A stretch of 64,000 nucleotides of DNA from 'Nostoc azollae' 0708. GTDB lineage: Bacteria; Cyanobacteriota; Cyanobacteriia; Cyanobacteriales; Nostocaceae. The stretch covers positions 2,783,001 through 2,847,000 of the forward strand of contig NC_014248.1 in the NCBI RefSeq assembly GCF_000196515.1, given 5' to 3'. Within the stretch, counting starts at the first letter, position 1, and each line of letters begins with the position of its first letter. Below the pieces are notes generated by a model that saw only the letters and a list, made by a program, of their open reading frames with translations, was not told the DNA's origin and did not search any database. Position numbers and translations under genes: made by a program. Shown here piece by piece: positions 9,758-19,028 of the stretch.

Positions 9758-10087
9758 AACTTTGATTGGTGATTAGTGATTGGTAATTGGTTATTATTTA
9801 TTAGTTAGGAGACAGGAGGCAGAAATTTTTTAATTCATTTTTCCCCATCTTCTCCATCTGCCCCATCTTCCCAACTCCCCATTAGTTGCTGCTCTAATCA
9901 CATTCTATATCTTAGGATATATGGATACTTATTCCAATTCGTCTATATCTAGACTACAATGGACAAATCAGGAATAAAAAATGAAAATGGAGCGCAACAA
10001 TATTTAGACACAGAAGAATAGCGCTACACAGAATTGCAAATAATGAACATCTGAATTTAATCAAAACCCGTTAATTAGGGCATAATT
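9758..10087. other. Spacer between convergent genes
   Basis: About 330 bp between the FHA-PrsW gene and the leftward 214-residue gene. It holds degenerate heptamer-type repeats (GTGATTGGTAATTGG-like and CCCCATCTTC-like) near 9765-9885. I see no gene and no strong terminator hairpin. Confidence 0.5.
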
Positions 10088-10732
10088 TCAGGATTCATTC
10101 TCGGAGTAAGAAATTTCTTTGAAGGCATATTGAGCGATCGCAAAAGCCGCTTTTGCTTGCTCTATTTCTGATAAGCCTGTCCATCCTCGATTTTCAATAT
10201 TGCTGATTATAACGGCCAATTTATTTTGGTCATAACTCCGCATTGCGGGTTCAACATGACGGACTAACACAAATAAATCTTCTGTTCCGAAATTTGGCAG
10301 CAAAGCTTGAACACATTCGACTAATTGTTCAGTTGCTGATAGTTCTAAATTGATAATTTCTAAAGCTTTTTGAGCGATGGTATTCAGCCAATTTGAGGGG
10401 ACAAAAGCAGCAAAAACACTGTTTAAACTTGATTCTAGCCCCTTAGCAGGCTGTTCATCATGATCAGTTTTAGAATGGTAGACTTGAGACCAGATAGTAT
10501 CTAAATTATGATAAAAATCTTCCGCTCCCCTAGTCAAGTCTTCCCCTAGTAAATCATCGCATCCAAATTGTTGCTCTAGTTCGTTAAAATAAGCTTCAGA
10601 TTCCTCATCTACCAAATTCCAGGGATAAGTCCCATCTTCTGGCTGTAGTAGTGCTTCTAATATCTCTAAATCCATTGGAGATGGTAAAAAGTTACAAGTA
10701 TCTAAACCATTAATTTTATTATTAATCATCAT
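10088..10732 (-). CDS. Conserved hypothetical acidic protein
   Basis: An intact 214-residue, acidic, mainly helical soluble protein without signal peptide or membrane segment. I do not recognise a characterised family. It starts about 90 bp from the stop of the leftward CHAT-FHA gene, on the same strand and downstream of it, so it could be co-transcribed with that gene and the PP2C gene. Alternative Met codons at residues 1, 2 and 20 leave the start uncertain. A role in the same phospho-signalling pathway can only be guessed from position. Confidence 0.6.
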   Translation of the reverse strand: MMINNKINGLDTCNFLPSPMDLEILEALLQPEDGTYPWNLVDEESEAYFNELEQQFGCDDLLGEDLTRGAEDFYHNLDTIWSQVYHSKTDHDEQPAKGLESSLNSVFAAFVPSNWLNTIAQKALEIINLELSATEQLVECVQALLPNFGTEDLFVLVRHVEPAMRSYDQNKLAVIISNIENRGWTGLSEIEQAKAAFAIAQYAFKEISYSENES

Positions 10733-10822
10733 CTCACCTCATAATTCATTAGCCCTATTGACAGCTACAACTGGAAAAATCAAATTTCCGCAAAAAACAA
10801 TTCAGTTGTCAGTTGTTAGTTG

Positions 10823-12457
10823 TTATTCTCCCCAATCTCCCTCATCACGCCCCAGTCCCGAGTCCCGAGTCCCGAGTCCCGAGTCACCTTCAATCAAGAA
10901 TTCCCATGTTTCCCCTTTGACGCTGCCAAATTTTAACTGCATTCCCGACAACAAAGGTACTTCTTCACGGAGGATTTGTTGCCAACCATTGGCGCTCAAA
11001 CACCACGTTGTACCATAAGTAGAGAAATCTTGCAGATAATAAGTGGTGATAGATTGACCACCAATGAAAATATTCCGGCAGAGGATTTCAGCGTGACGTT
11101 TGGAAACATAGAGTTCAGGAAGAACAATATCATTGTCTTTGGTGCGACCAATACGGGTGACACCTGAACGCAATAACCAAGTTTTACCTTCTGGTGAAAG
11201 TGATCGTAAAGATGCTGTGGGTTTGGGTGAATTAATCCCTGAGATAGCAGTATCTGGTAATTCCGTAATTCCTTCATCAACACTTTTTATCAAGTCACCA
11301 TGAAAATCTGGATGTAGGTAAAGAACTGGTAATGTCCAAGCAGGTTGATTGAACTTATATATTGTTAACAGTTCTTGCCTGGCTCCTGCCACTGCTTCAT
11401 CAATTGGTTTACGCGCTCGCAATGCTTCTGTAAAAGCTTGAATAAAACTTTGACTTTCTTGGTCAGCAATTTCATCCCGCATCGCTAGTACCGCAGGTAC
11501 ACCATGACGGATTAGCACTTCTGCCAAACTACTAGCAGGTATAACTTGTTGATTAATTACCGCTGGCTGCGCTCCCCAACAGGCGTTAAAAACCCCCAAT
11601 TTTACACCTGTACGGGTTAAAACTTGTGCTAATTCTATCCCATTGAGGGACATATTTGCACCCAAAAACAATAAACCACCATCAGCAGCAGGTAAACCAT
11701 GTCCTGCGAATAAAAAGACATTGTATACTTTTGTTTCTAACTCTTGAATTAGCTGTTGTGGAGTAGGTTGCAGGAGTGTTTTCACCATACAACCTGCTAC
11801 AGAATTTGTCTCAGATGGACTAGATTCTGACAAAATTTTTTCCAGAATAGCGGCTTCTTTTTCTAATTGTAGATTGTCATCATGTCCTAACACTAATAAG
11901 ACATTTAAAGTCGGATCTGTTCGCAAATTAGGCAGGGGTTCAACTTCACTAATAGTCCGACTAAATAAAATATCTTGGGAAAGAGATATTGCCGATTGGC
12001 CAGGTTCGCGTTGCATAATTTCCCAAGGCAGAGCAATCAGATCAGGGTCACGAATTTCTAATCGAAAGCGCAGACGCTTATTTTGACCCATAGCCATACC
12101 GCGACTGCGTTCTAGACTACCAAGAATTGCCCCATCAAAGACCCAACGCCATAAACTTATACCCAGAGATTGCATCAACCGACTACTGTAAGGACTAGTA
12201 GTTTGACCGGTCAAGGGCGAACTCATTTCAATAGGTAATGTATTTACACCTCGTATTGTCGAAACCGAAGCAATATCTAGGGGACTATGACCAGCAAACA
12301 TCTGCTGCCATTCTTGCCAAATTTGGCCAAGTTCAGGAGAAAAAACACAGTCACGCAAAACATAACCACTGGGATAGGGAGCTTTGACTACCCAAATAGC
12401 GAAGTTATCAGTGCCAGTATTTACCAGAGGAGCGATCGCCACATTCAGGCAGGACAT
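10823..12457 (-). CDS. CHAT (caspase-like) peptidase - FHA domain fusion
   Basis: A 544-residue soluble protein. Residues about 180-385 form a CHAT domain, a caspase-like cysteine peptidase fold. The predicted catalytic pair is His253 (LFAGHGLPAADGG) and Cys293 (VFNACWGAQP), and the typical VPAVLAMRDEI strand follows. Residues about 425-520 form an FHA phosphothreonine-binding domain (RIGRTKDNDIVLP with Arg438, VSKRHAEI with Ser452 and His455). The N-terminal 175 residues also look like the usual CHAT-associated region (LEIRDPDLIALPWEIM). The last 20 residues are Gly/Asp/Ser/Arg repeats encoded by a heptamer array, so the natural end was probably close to residue 523. Fusion of a caspase-like peptidase to a phosphopeptide reader suggests phosphorylation-dependent substrate recruitment (inference). 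Confidence 0.85.
   Translation of the reverse strand: MSCLNVAIAPLVNTGTDNFAIWVVKAPYPSGYVLRDCVFSPELGQIWQEWQQMFAGHSPLDIASVSTIRGVNTLPIEMSSPLTGQTTSPYSSRLMQSLGISLWRWVFDGAILGSLERSRGMAMGQNKRLRFRLEIRDPDLIALPWEIMQREPGQSAISLSQDILFSRTISEVEPLPNLRTDPTLNVLLVLGHDDNLQLEKEAAILEKILSESSPSETNSVAGCMVKTLLQPTPQQLIQELETKVYNVFLFAGHGLPAADGGLLFLGANMSLNGIELAQVLTRTGVKLGVFNACWGAQPAVINQQVIPASSLAEVLIRHGVPAVLAMRDEIADQESQSFIQAFTEALRARKPIDEAVAGARQELLTIYKFNQPAWTLPVLYLHPDFHGDLIKSVDEGITELPDTAISGINSPKPTASLRSLSPEGKTWLLRSGVTRIGRTKDNDIVLPELYVSKRHAEILCRNIFIGGQSITTYYLQDFSTYGTTWCLSANGWQQILREEVPLLSGMQLKFGSVKGETWEFLIEGDSGLGTRDSGLGRDEGDWGE
10856..10884. repeat. Heptamer array (GAGTCCC)n at the end of the CHAT-FHA gene
   Basis: About four copies of GAGTCCC lie inside the last codons of the leftward CHAT-FHA gene and supply the C-terminal SGLGTRDSGLG-type tail. 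Similar heptamer arrays sit in spacers throughout the window, so this one probably expanded over or beside the original stop codon. Confidence 0.75.
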
Positions 12458-12566
12458 GGATTCAGGAAACTAAACTCTAAAAACCAACAAGCAAATTTTG
12501 TTCAGAAAGTGAATTTTTGATTTTGTTCTTCACCTGAATTATCATATCCCATGACGGTGATGAGAA

Positions 12567-14561
12567 TCACTGGGAATCAGGTGTTTGAACTACTGGTGAT
12601 GGCAAATTATCTGGTGTTTCCAAGGGTATTGGTCTTGGTGTTGTCATTGGTCTTGGTGTTGTCCTTGTTTCTAGCTGTGGACTGGGAGATGGAGTTGCTG
12701 GATCAACTATTGTAGATGGTAGCTGTCTTTGCATTTTCAACCAATATCCCAGTGAACCAGCGGCTAACAGAATTCCTAAAATAATTAGTAATTGTAGGGG
12801 TAGTTGAGAAGTGCGGGCAGGCTTGGCTTCCTGAATTACTTGAGTTTGCTGATGGAAATCGCCTAAATCGATCCCATTAGCAACTTTTGGTGTCAAATCT
12901 ACTGTTTTACTGGCTGAAATAGTAGGAATTGCTGCTTTGAGAATAATATCTGGTTCTGAATAGTTGATTTGATAATGTACTAAAGCAATGGTCACATTAT
13001 CATGTCCATTCTTCGTATTAGCAATTTCTATGAGCCGAGAGGCAACATTTTCTATATTTGTCTCACCGGCAAGAATTGGTAATATCTCTGTTTCCCAACA
13101 CTCTTCGACTCGATCAAAATCGCTCAAGCCATCGGATGTGAGTAAGAACACTGCATCTTCGTCAATGATAAATCGTTGCGAAGTGGGATGCAATGAAGCA
13201 CTTTTACTCATGCCTAAAGCTTGGACTAAAGAGCCAGAACCACTATGTTGTAATGCTTCACGATAAATTGTATAACCTAACCGTACTTCACGGGAAGCCA
13301 CATCATCATCCAGAGTAACTTGATAACAGCCGTGGCGAGTAATCCAATAGGCACGACTATCACCAATATGGGTAATATACATTTCATGGGCAATAGGCAA
13401 AGCCATCACTAAGGTAGTTCCCATGCGTTGACGGCCTTGACGATGCTCAGTGTCATTGCGGTGGCTGATTTTCTCATTAACAAGAGATACTGCTTGCTCT
13501 AAGTCGTTTAGCAGTAGTAAGGGATCAATATTTTCATAAGGAACAGATGTTAATTGGATAATTTGTTGCTGAATGGTTTCAATGGCTAAATTTGATGCTA
13601 TGTTGCCGCCTTCATGTCCACCTATGCCGTCACAAACAATAGCTAAGGCAGTTTGCTGGGGCGGTTTGCTTACAACTAGGCCACGAGGAGGGTAACAGGC
13701 ATCTTCGTTGCGTTGACGACTAGGGCCTGTATCAGTTTGGGTAATAATTTTAATGGTGGTGTTTTGGGTAGGCGCATTTCTTCCAGATGAGGCTGTCCCT
13801 AATCCTGCCAGTCCTTGATCTAAAACGGCAATTAATTGCTCAGATGAACTGATTTCTCCGTGAATTAGACCATCGCTGATTTGCTTGAGGAATTCTGCGA
13901 TCGCAGGCTTGGCATCTTTGAGTAGTTGTTCCCAAAATGCACCTAATTGTGACAATGTTGGTACTGTTGGAGAATCAAAATGCAATTCTAGTAACCTTAC
14001 TAAAGCCCCTTCTACTCTCAATAAATGAGGATCTAATAAACTAGAAGCTACTCCTTCAGTTAACAAGGGTTCCCACAAATGAGCTATCTGCCAGAGCCAA
14101 TTCATTTGCCGCATTGATGAGGCATCACCCCAATCCCTAGTTAACTTACTACACAGATATACCTGAGAGTCGGTGCTATCAACCAAGATAGGTGGTTTTT
14201 CCAAAAGTAATATTTTTGGTTGAGATTGTCTCTCATCGAGAGAGAGCATCCCATATACTTGAGGTATGTTTAAGCGATAAGGAATTAGTTTTAGATAAGC
14301 TCTAATTCGATCTAAATTATCTAATTCCGGTATTTGCGGTACTAAACCAGGCTTGAGATCAAAAATAATTGATTGACCAATAACCAAATAGCGATCGGCT
14401 AAAATTTCTCCAGGACTAACCAGATTCAAACTATCTGCCACTACCCATAGATAACGCTTGGGTAAGGGAGTGGAACATCGCTGGCAAAACTTGTGGGTCA
14501 ACGGGTTGGCAGCTTGACAATATTCATTTGGGCAGGAGAGCGTTACCGCGTCATTTTCCAT
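12567..14561 (-). CDS. Zinc-ribbon PP2C-type Ser/Thr phosphatase with membrane anchor
   Basis: A 664-residue protein. It starts with a four-cysteine zinc ribbon (Cys10, Cys15, Cys26, Cys29). The next segment, about 50-255 (GEILADRYLVIGQ and on), loosely resembles a degenerate kinase-like fold. The PP2C phosphatase domain covers about 268-530 with all metal-binding motifs: RNEDA (Asn285-Asp287), VCDGIGGHEGG (Asp311), HIGDSRAYW (Asp401), LLTSDGLSDF (Asp477) and GHDNVTIAL (Asp521). A single transmembrane helix (about 587-606) and a Pro/Thr-rich tail follow, so most of the protein is likely cytosolic. It would remove phosphate from Ser/Thr proteins. It is transcribed toward the CHAT-FHA gene with a 109-bp gap, which supports an operon. 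Confidence 0.88.
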   Translation of the reverse strand: MENDAVTLSCPNEYCQAANPLTHKFCQRCSTPLPKRYLWVVADSLNLVSPGEILADRYLVIGQSIIFDLKPGLVPQIPELDNLDRIRAYLKLIPYRLNIPQVYGMLSLDERQSQPKILLLEKPPILVDSTDSQVYLCSKLTRDWGDASSMRQMNWLWQIAHLWEPLLTEGVASSLLDPHLLRVEGALVRLLELHFDSPTVPTLSQLGAFWEQLLKDAKPAIAEFLKQISDGLIHGEISSSEQLIAVLDQGLAGLGTASSGRNAPTQNTTIKIITQTDTGPSRQRNEDACYPPRGLVVSKPPQQTALAIVCDGIGGHEGGNIASNLAIETIQQQIIQLTSVPYENIDPLLLLNDLEQAVSLVNEKISHRNDTEHRQGRQRMGTTLVMALPIAHEMYITHIGDSRAYWITRHGCYQVTLDDDVASREVRLGYTIYREALQHSGSGSLVQALGMSKSASLHPTSQRFIIDEDAVFLLTSDGLSDFDRVEECWETEILPILAGETNIENVASRLIEIANTKNGHDNVTIALVHYQINYSEPDIILKAAIPTISASKTVDLTPKVANGIDLGDFHQQTQVIQEAKPARTSQLPLQLLIILGILLAAGSLGYWLKMQRQLPSTIVDPATPSPSPQLETRTTPRPMTTPRPIPLETPDNLPSPVVQTPDSQ

Positions 14562-14801
14562 ATTTGTCGCACCGATCAGCGATTGGCAATTTATTTAACA
14601 GCATGGGTAGCGGCAATTTAAACCGCCCATATTTTTATACTCAATATATCCAAATTTGGATCGTGATTTTAGCTGATGATTACCAGCAGAGGCTGAAATT
14701 CATATACTGCCTGCTTATCCAAAACACATACTCCTGAGTCAATCCTACAGCGTCATCATAGCTTCTCTTTTCCTGAGACTCCATATCATAAAAGCAACTA
14801 A

Positions 14802-14845
14802 TTCCCACCCTGTCACCAAAGTTTAACTTGGTGACAGGGTGGGAA
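14802..14845. repeat. Perfect hairpin, 18-bp arms, 8-nt loop
   Basis: Left arm TTCCCACCCTGTCACCAA and its exact reverse complement flank the loop AGTTTAAC. No T-run follows on either strand, so it is not an ordinary terminator. Confidence 0.85.
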
Positions 14846-14866
14846 CAGGGAATAAATAATTATCTA

Positions 14867-14965
14867 TTGCCTGTTCCCTGTTCCCTGTTCCCTGTTCCCT
14901 GTTCCCTGTTCCCTGTTTCCTGATAACTGATAACTGATAACTGATAACTGATAACTGATAACTGC
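14867..14965. repeat. Heptamer arrays (GTTCCCT)n and (GATAACT)n
   Basis: About seven copies of GTTCCCT run directly into about six copies of GATAACT. Both units are seven bases long, the size class typical of Nostocales tandem repeats. Confidence 0.9.
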
Positions 14966-14994
14966 CTCTTACTCACCAACAATAACTCTTAACC

Positions 14995-15351
14995 TTATGG
15001 ATTTGCGTTACCAGCTACATGGGGTAATCCCATGCTGTAGTTATTAACGCGGCTGGAGAGATTGTACCTAATTTCACCTTTTTGCAAGAGCGCTCGCAGA
15101 TAATGTTCTAGGTCTGACCCAATCCGGCGCAAGTTATAATCTGTTAGGTCTTCACCACTGGAAGCTTCTACTAGTTCATCAAACTTGCGATAAACTTTTT
15201 GTAGCGTGTCTTCATTCCAATTAAATTCGTTGTCTGGGTCAATGTCTAAAGTCAAGACCTGATTACTAGGAACTAAATCATCCTTGTCCATTTCCGCCGC
15301 AAAAATGCGAATATGACGGGTTGTGGACTTGAGCAGCATCGGGTTATCCAT
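14995..15351 (-). CDS. ndhM: NAD(P)H-quinone oxidoreductase subunit M
   Basis: A 118-residue soluble protein matching NdhM, a subunit of the cyanobacterial and chloroplast NDH-1 complex located on the membrane-extrinsic (cytosolic) arm. It takes part in respiration and cyclic electron flow around photosystem I. Recognisable segments are LLKSTTRHIRIFAAEM, VLTLDIDPDNEFNWNEDTLQ and NLRRIGSDLEHYLRALLQKGEI. The start is either the ATG at 15351 or the Met at residue 5, giving the MLLKST start usual in the family. It is a single gene with long spacers on both sides. Confidence 0.9.
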   Translation of the reverse strand: MDNPMLLKSTTRHIRIFAAEMDKDDLVPSNQVLTLDIDPDNEFNWNEDTLQKVYRKFDELVEASSGEDLTDYNLRRIGSDLEHYLRALLQKGEIRYNLSSRVNNYSMGLPHVAGNANP

Positions 15352-15451
15352 AAAAATGTGTAAGATTCTGGTTAATTACACTGCAATCATTTTAACTGCT
15401 ATGCCTGAGCTTAATTCTCTCTTAAGCCTAGCTTTAACTTTATAACGGATA

Positions 15452-15545
15452 TACAGCAGGAGTAAGGAGTCAGTAGTAAAACTCTATTGCTGTCTAGGTT
15501 TAAATTTAGATTTTGTACCTCATTGATGATCTGCAATCTGCTGTA
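15452..15545 (-). repeat. Palindrome-ended miniature element (family A), copy 1
   Basis: The element begins TACAGCAG and ends CTGCTGTA. The interior reads, in reverse, like the copies at 43200-43283 and 46482-46572 (shared CTGCAATCTGCTGTA end, TTTTGTACCTCATTGATGATC and the TTGCTGTCTAGG segment). Terminal inverted repeats and small size make it MITE-like. Confidence 0.8.
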
Positions 15546-15935
15546 TTTTTTGAGGTAAACCTTCAGCCGTTAGTGATCAGCATGATGCATAATGGCAAGT
15601 TGCGCCAACAGCATTATTCTAGAATCTTGTGGTAACAAAAGCCCAACTTACAGCAGCAATGAATAATTAGCGGTAAGGTGTAAAACCTCTGAGTGCATTG
15701 ACGAAATTATGCACTTCATACCCTAACCCACTTCAACAACAGACTGTCTTAACAATCTCCCCTTTTGATATCAAGTCCGGTTGATTAGTTGTAATTGATA
15801 GCGTATGACGTAATGCTTAAGCGCCATTTTTCTATCTCCTGCCCCCTCAAGTCTTAATCTTGAAGAAAGCAGCAGGCTCAATTTTCCTACTCGATTTTGA
15901 GTCAGCATTGAGCTATACTAAAAACGGTTTAAAAG

Positions 15936-16002
15936 TGTCATTCTGAAAGAAGTGAAGAATCTCCGAGATACTTCGCTCCACTACGTTAAGCTCAGTATGA
16001 CA
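15936..16002. repeat. Imperfect inverted-repeat element
   Basis: It starts TGTCATTCTGA and ends TCAGTATGACA, with GAGATACTTCGCTCCACTA inside. This is the form of a short repeat commonly seen in Nostoc-type genomes. Only this copy is evident in the window. Confidence 0.6.
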
Positions 16003-16031
16003 CTAAGTCTAAGTTTCACCCGTTTGTAGTA

Positions 16032-16142
16032 TATTCAGCTATCAGCAGTCAGGTATTTCAGGCTAACGCCAAAAATACCTATTTGATAATTAACCAATTT
16101 CTCAAACATTCTGACTCCTGACTCCTGACTTTTGACTCCTGA
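16032..16142 (+). repeat. Dispersed repeat family B, copy 2
   Basis: It carries GGCTAACGCCAAAAATACCT, then the TTTGATAATTAACCAATTTC segment and the terminal CTGACTCCTGACTCCTGAC of the family. Confidence 0.85.
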
Positions 16143-16805
16143 ATTCTTACGAATTTGGGCTTCTTCGTAAGCGAGCAGTCAAACCAATTTTGGATTCCAC
16201 AGATGAATACGGAGGCTTATCGCATCAAGGAATTATTGATCAAATTCTGGGCTAAAATAATCAGGTTATGTCTGTATGTGATTCTCCAGAAGACAATTAA
16301 TTTTACAGTTCATCTGTTTAGGAATTCGCTACTCCTAAATTTCCTGGAAGAAAAAGCTCACATCTGATAGTTTTACTCAAGTCGTCAACAGTCCTATTCA
16401 GCTTGAATTACAGAAATGTTTATAGTAATTCTTCTTAAGCAAAATTACTGAGAGTTTTGTAAAAAGTTGAACATTTCTTGACGTTTAGATAAAGTTAATG
16501 TAAAAACTGTTAAAAAGGTATGGCAACTTCTTACAAAAACTTTATTGAATGGAATGTGAAAAACTGAATAATAGTTTAGGACTTAGATATGGCATAACTA
16601 ACACAGGATCATCAAAATCTAGACAGTAAAAATCCAGTTGGAACCAAAATGGGGGGGAGAAAGAAATGGAATGCAAATATGATGAATGAGGAAACACTCT
16701 TACATTCAAAGACTTCTTTGTATTCATAAAGAGATATGAAGAGTTTTTTTCTAGATATCTGGCTTCTCATCGGCATGAACACCAAGTAAAGGAATCCTCA
16801 AGACT

Positions 16806-17087
16806 ATGAACTCCAAAGCATTACCGCGGCAAATCAATAATCTCGAAGTGGGTGTTTATGAGTGCGAAATTCATCTTAAATTCCGTTTGATTGAGGAAAA
16901 GAGTCTATTAGGCGATCGCGAACAACTATTACAGGTGCTACTAGATGCACTAACTGAAGGATCTGATGACTTTTTGGAAACATTGCAAGCATCTGTGAAA
17001 GCACAGGAGGTTTCTGAGTTCAAAGCCTCTCCTCAAATGAGACGACAGCTGATGCGCTTACGGAACTTTACTGATAACAGCCAATAA
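16806..17087 (+). CDS. Small conserved protein resembling the Npun_R1517-type heterocyst-associated regulator
   Basis: An intact 93-residue soluble protein starting MNSKALPRQINNLEVGVYEC, with a charged helical middle (SLLGDREQLLQVLLDAL) and a basic end (RRQLMRLRN). From memory it resembles a short protein family restricted to filamentous cyanobacteria that databases label as a heterocyst differentiation regulator (Npun_R1517 family). The sequence itself shows no clear helix-turn-helix, so the role as a transcription regulator rests only on that recollection. It is a stand-alone gene with over a kilobase of spacer upstream, which would leave room for complex regulation. Confidence 0.55.
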   Translation: MNSKALPRQINNLEVGVYECEIHLKFRLIEEKSLLGDREQLLQVLLDALTEGSDDFLETLQASVKAQEVSEFKASPQMRRQLMRLRNFTDNSQ

Positions 17088-17593
17088 TTAAGGGAGTGGC
17101 TTTGAGTAGTAGCAAATTCTGTTTCGGGCATCAAATAACTAATTTATTTACATTTGCGCCTAACCATTTGCTCTGATCATAACTTAACCTGTATAATCGG
17201 ACTCTCGAACTACAGGTGAAAATATCACCTAAACCGAAGTTCAAGTAAGCATCTACATTATTATCTACCTCTTGCACTACCAATTATCTAGAGTCTACTC
17301 AATCCATTCATCTCTTCCTATTAAATATGGGTTAGGGTTGTTTGAAATTTATACTCAGGGGAATTTAAAACTTTTAGGGTTTTGTTTCTATTACCAGAAC
17401 CCACGTAGTTTAGTTTGCTACCAAACTAAACCAGGTGGATTTTACCAATTATTGTATTCAATATCTCAAAACATTAGAGATTGCAAGATTAATTAAAAAT
17501 TAAAAATTAAACATTAAACATTAAACATTAAAAATAAGGATTCAGGTGGTGGGGTATTGACAAGTGTGATAGGTGAGGCAGAATATAGCAGTT
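17088..17593. other. Spacer before the IS66 remnant
   Basis: About 500 bp with no recognised gene. It includes a perfect 10-bp-arm hairpin (GTTTAGTTTG, loop CTAC) near 17407-17430 and a heptamer array at 17490-17533. The 74-codon open frame inside it looks accidental. Confidence 0.5.
17490..17533. repeat. Heptamer array (ATTAAAC/ATTAAAA)n
   Basis: About six copies of a 7-bp AT-rich unit. It is another member of the heptamer class seen throughout the window. Confidence 0.8.
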
Positions 17594-19028
17594 ATGGAAA
17601 AGAAGCTGGGACCAAAACTAGACAGAGACATATTGAAGCAGCTAGGAACAGAGCAACTGGTAGAAATCATTATTCACCAGGGGAAAAGTATAGATAACCT
17701 AACAAATAAAGTAGTAGAACTGGAAAAAGAAATAGAGAAACTCAAAGTCAGTAGACATTTAGAGACCATAACATGATCCAAACCACCGTCGGGAGACATC
17801 CTCAAAGAAACCGAGAACAAACAAGAAGAGAAACCAGAAGAGAACCAGACACGAAAACGGAAATCAGGAGGACAACCAGGGCATAGGGGAAAAAGGAGAA
17901 AGGTCTTTGGTGGAGTAGATAGAATATATTTGAGATAGTGGGACAGCAAGTGTGTAGATGGTGAGGTCAGAGGCAATTCTTTGGCGAACCAATAAAAGTG
18001 GAAACACAACAAGTCGGGGAGTTGGTGCACAGGCCAATCCAAATAGTAGAATATGAAAGATATACGTGGATTTGCAGTGTGTGTGGGGAAACAGAAAGGG
18101 CACACTGGTCACCAGAGATAGTACCGGGACAAGATATAGGAATCACAGGACAAGCTTTTTTGGGATGGATCAATAACTAGGGCCATTGACCCTATGAAAA
18201 AGAATACTTCTTGTTGTGGGAACTGGGTCAAATAGAAATTGGAGTGGGAACACTAGTAGGTACCAATGAAGGAATAGATGGTCCAGTAGCTCAAAGTATT
18301 CATAGCCTCAAACAGTGGATAAAACAAACCCAGCCTCATATCCTTGGGGATGAAACACCCTGGGTAGTCAAAGGGGTGAAACAATCGTTATGGATTTTTG
18401 CCAATAGTGACTTCCCCTGATTTCATGGGCCTGATACTCCTTGTCCTGGCGAATTAGAATCCATTGTGGGTTCAAGTTACTCTGGTGTAATCAGTTCTGA
18501 TGACTTTACTGCCTATAACGATTATGCGGTCACAGCTCAACAGAAATGTCAGGCACATCTACCCTACCCCGTCACTTCAAGACACTAATCAAGATTTCTG
18601 GCTTCAATCACCAAGAAATTGGCACAAAATTCATCGACCTCATAGATGGTTTTAAAAACTACCCTTTATTCCAACAAACCCAAAACCTTCATGAATTCTT
18701 GACTTGCCCATCCTAGTTTCAACCAAAGGTTGAATCTTCCATTCATTCATTGATAAAGCCCCAGGAGAACCTGGTAAAGTCTTACCTTCCTTAGGCAATA
18801 GACCTTGATCATAATTTAGCTGAACCAAGGTTAGGTTTAGCACTGACACAACGAAAAGTCTGTGGTGGTTCTCTTTCTCTGGAGCTATTCCAACATACTG
18901 CCAATTTATTGACCGTTATACAAACTTGTCGCCGTCAAGCACTTTCTCTAATTGAGTGTTTTGACCAACCTATGAAAGCCATGGTTCACTCTGCTTTCCA
19001 TACACCTTCTTTAATCCCTCTACCTTAG
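17594..19028 (+). pseudogene. IS66-family transposase, pseudogene
   Basis: The ATG at 17594 opens MEKKLGPKLDRDILKQLGTEQLV and a coiled-coil leader (VVELEKEIEKLKVS) as in IS66 TnpC. Later segments are SGGQPGHRG (in another frame, near 17865), ETQQVGELVHRPIQIVEYER with a zinc-finger-like CSVCGET, the catalytic-type GDETPWVVKG near 18350, and SSDDFTAYN near 18500 with the second catalytic aspartate. Stops and frameshifts occur near 17775, 17930, 18178, 18418 and 18587, and repeatedly after that. The end is TAG at 19026-19028. IS66 helper genes tnpA and tnpB are not present, so this is an isolated dead copy. I could not define terminal repeats. Confidence 0.8.

Larger units (their letters stand above)
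14562..14994. other. Spacer with long hairpin and heptamer arrays
   Basis: About 430 bp between the PP2C gene and ndhM. It contains a perfect hairpin at 14802-14845 and two heptamer arrays at 14867-14965. The part next to 14562 must hold the PP2C promoter, but I see no clear box. Confidence 0.6.
15352..16805. other. 1.45-kb gene-free region rich in dispersed repeats
   Basis: This stretch contains three repeats: a palindrome-ended element (15452-15545), an imperfect inverted-repeat element (15936-16002) and family B copy 2 (16032-16142). I find no gene: the short open frames at 16155-16367 and 16542-16727 have no family resemblance and no good ribosome-binding site. The last 250 bp should contain the promoter of the small regulator at 16806. 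Confidence 0.6.

Noticed and set aside
17674-18173. Several Cys/Phe/Pro-rich minus-strand frames opposite the IS66 remnant
   Set aside because: They are antisense shadows of the transposase, and their composition mirrors its codons.
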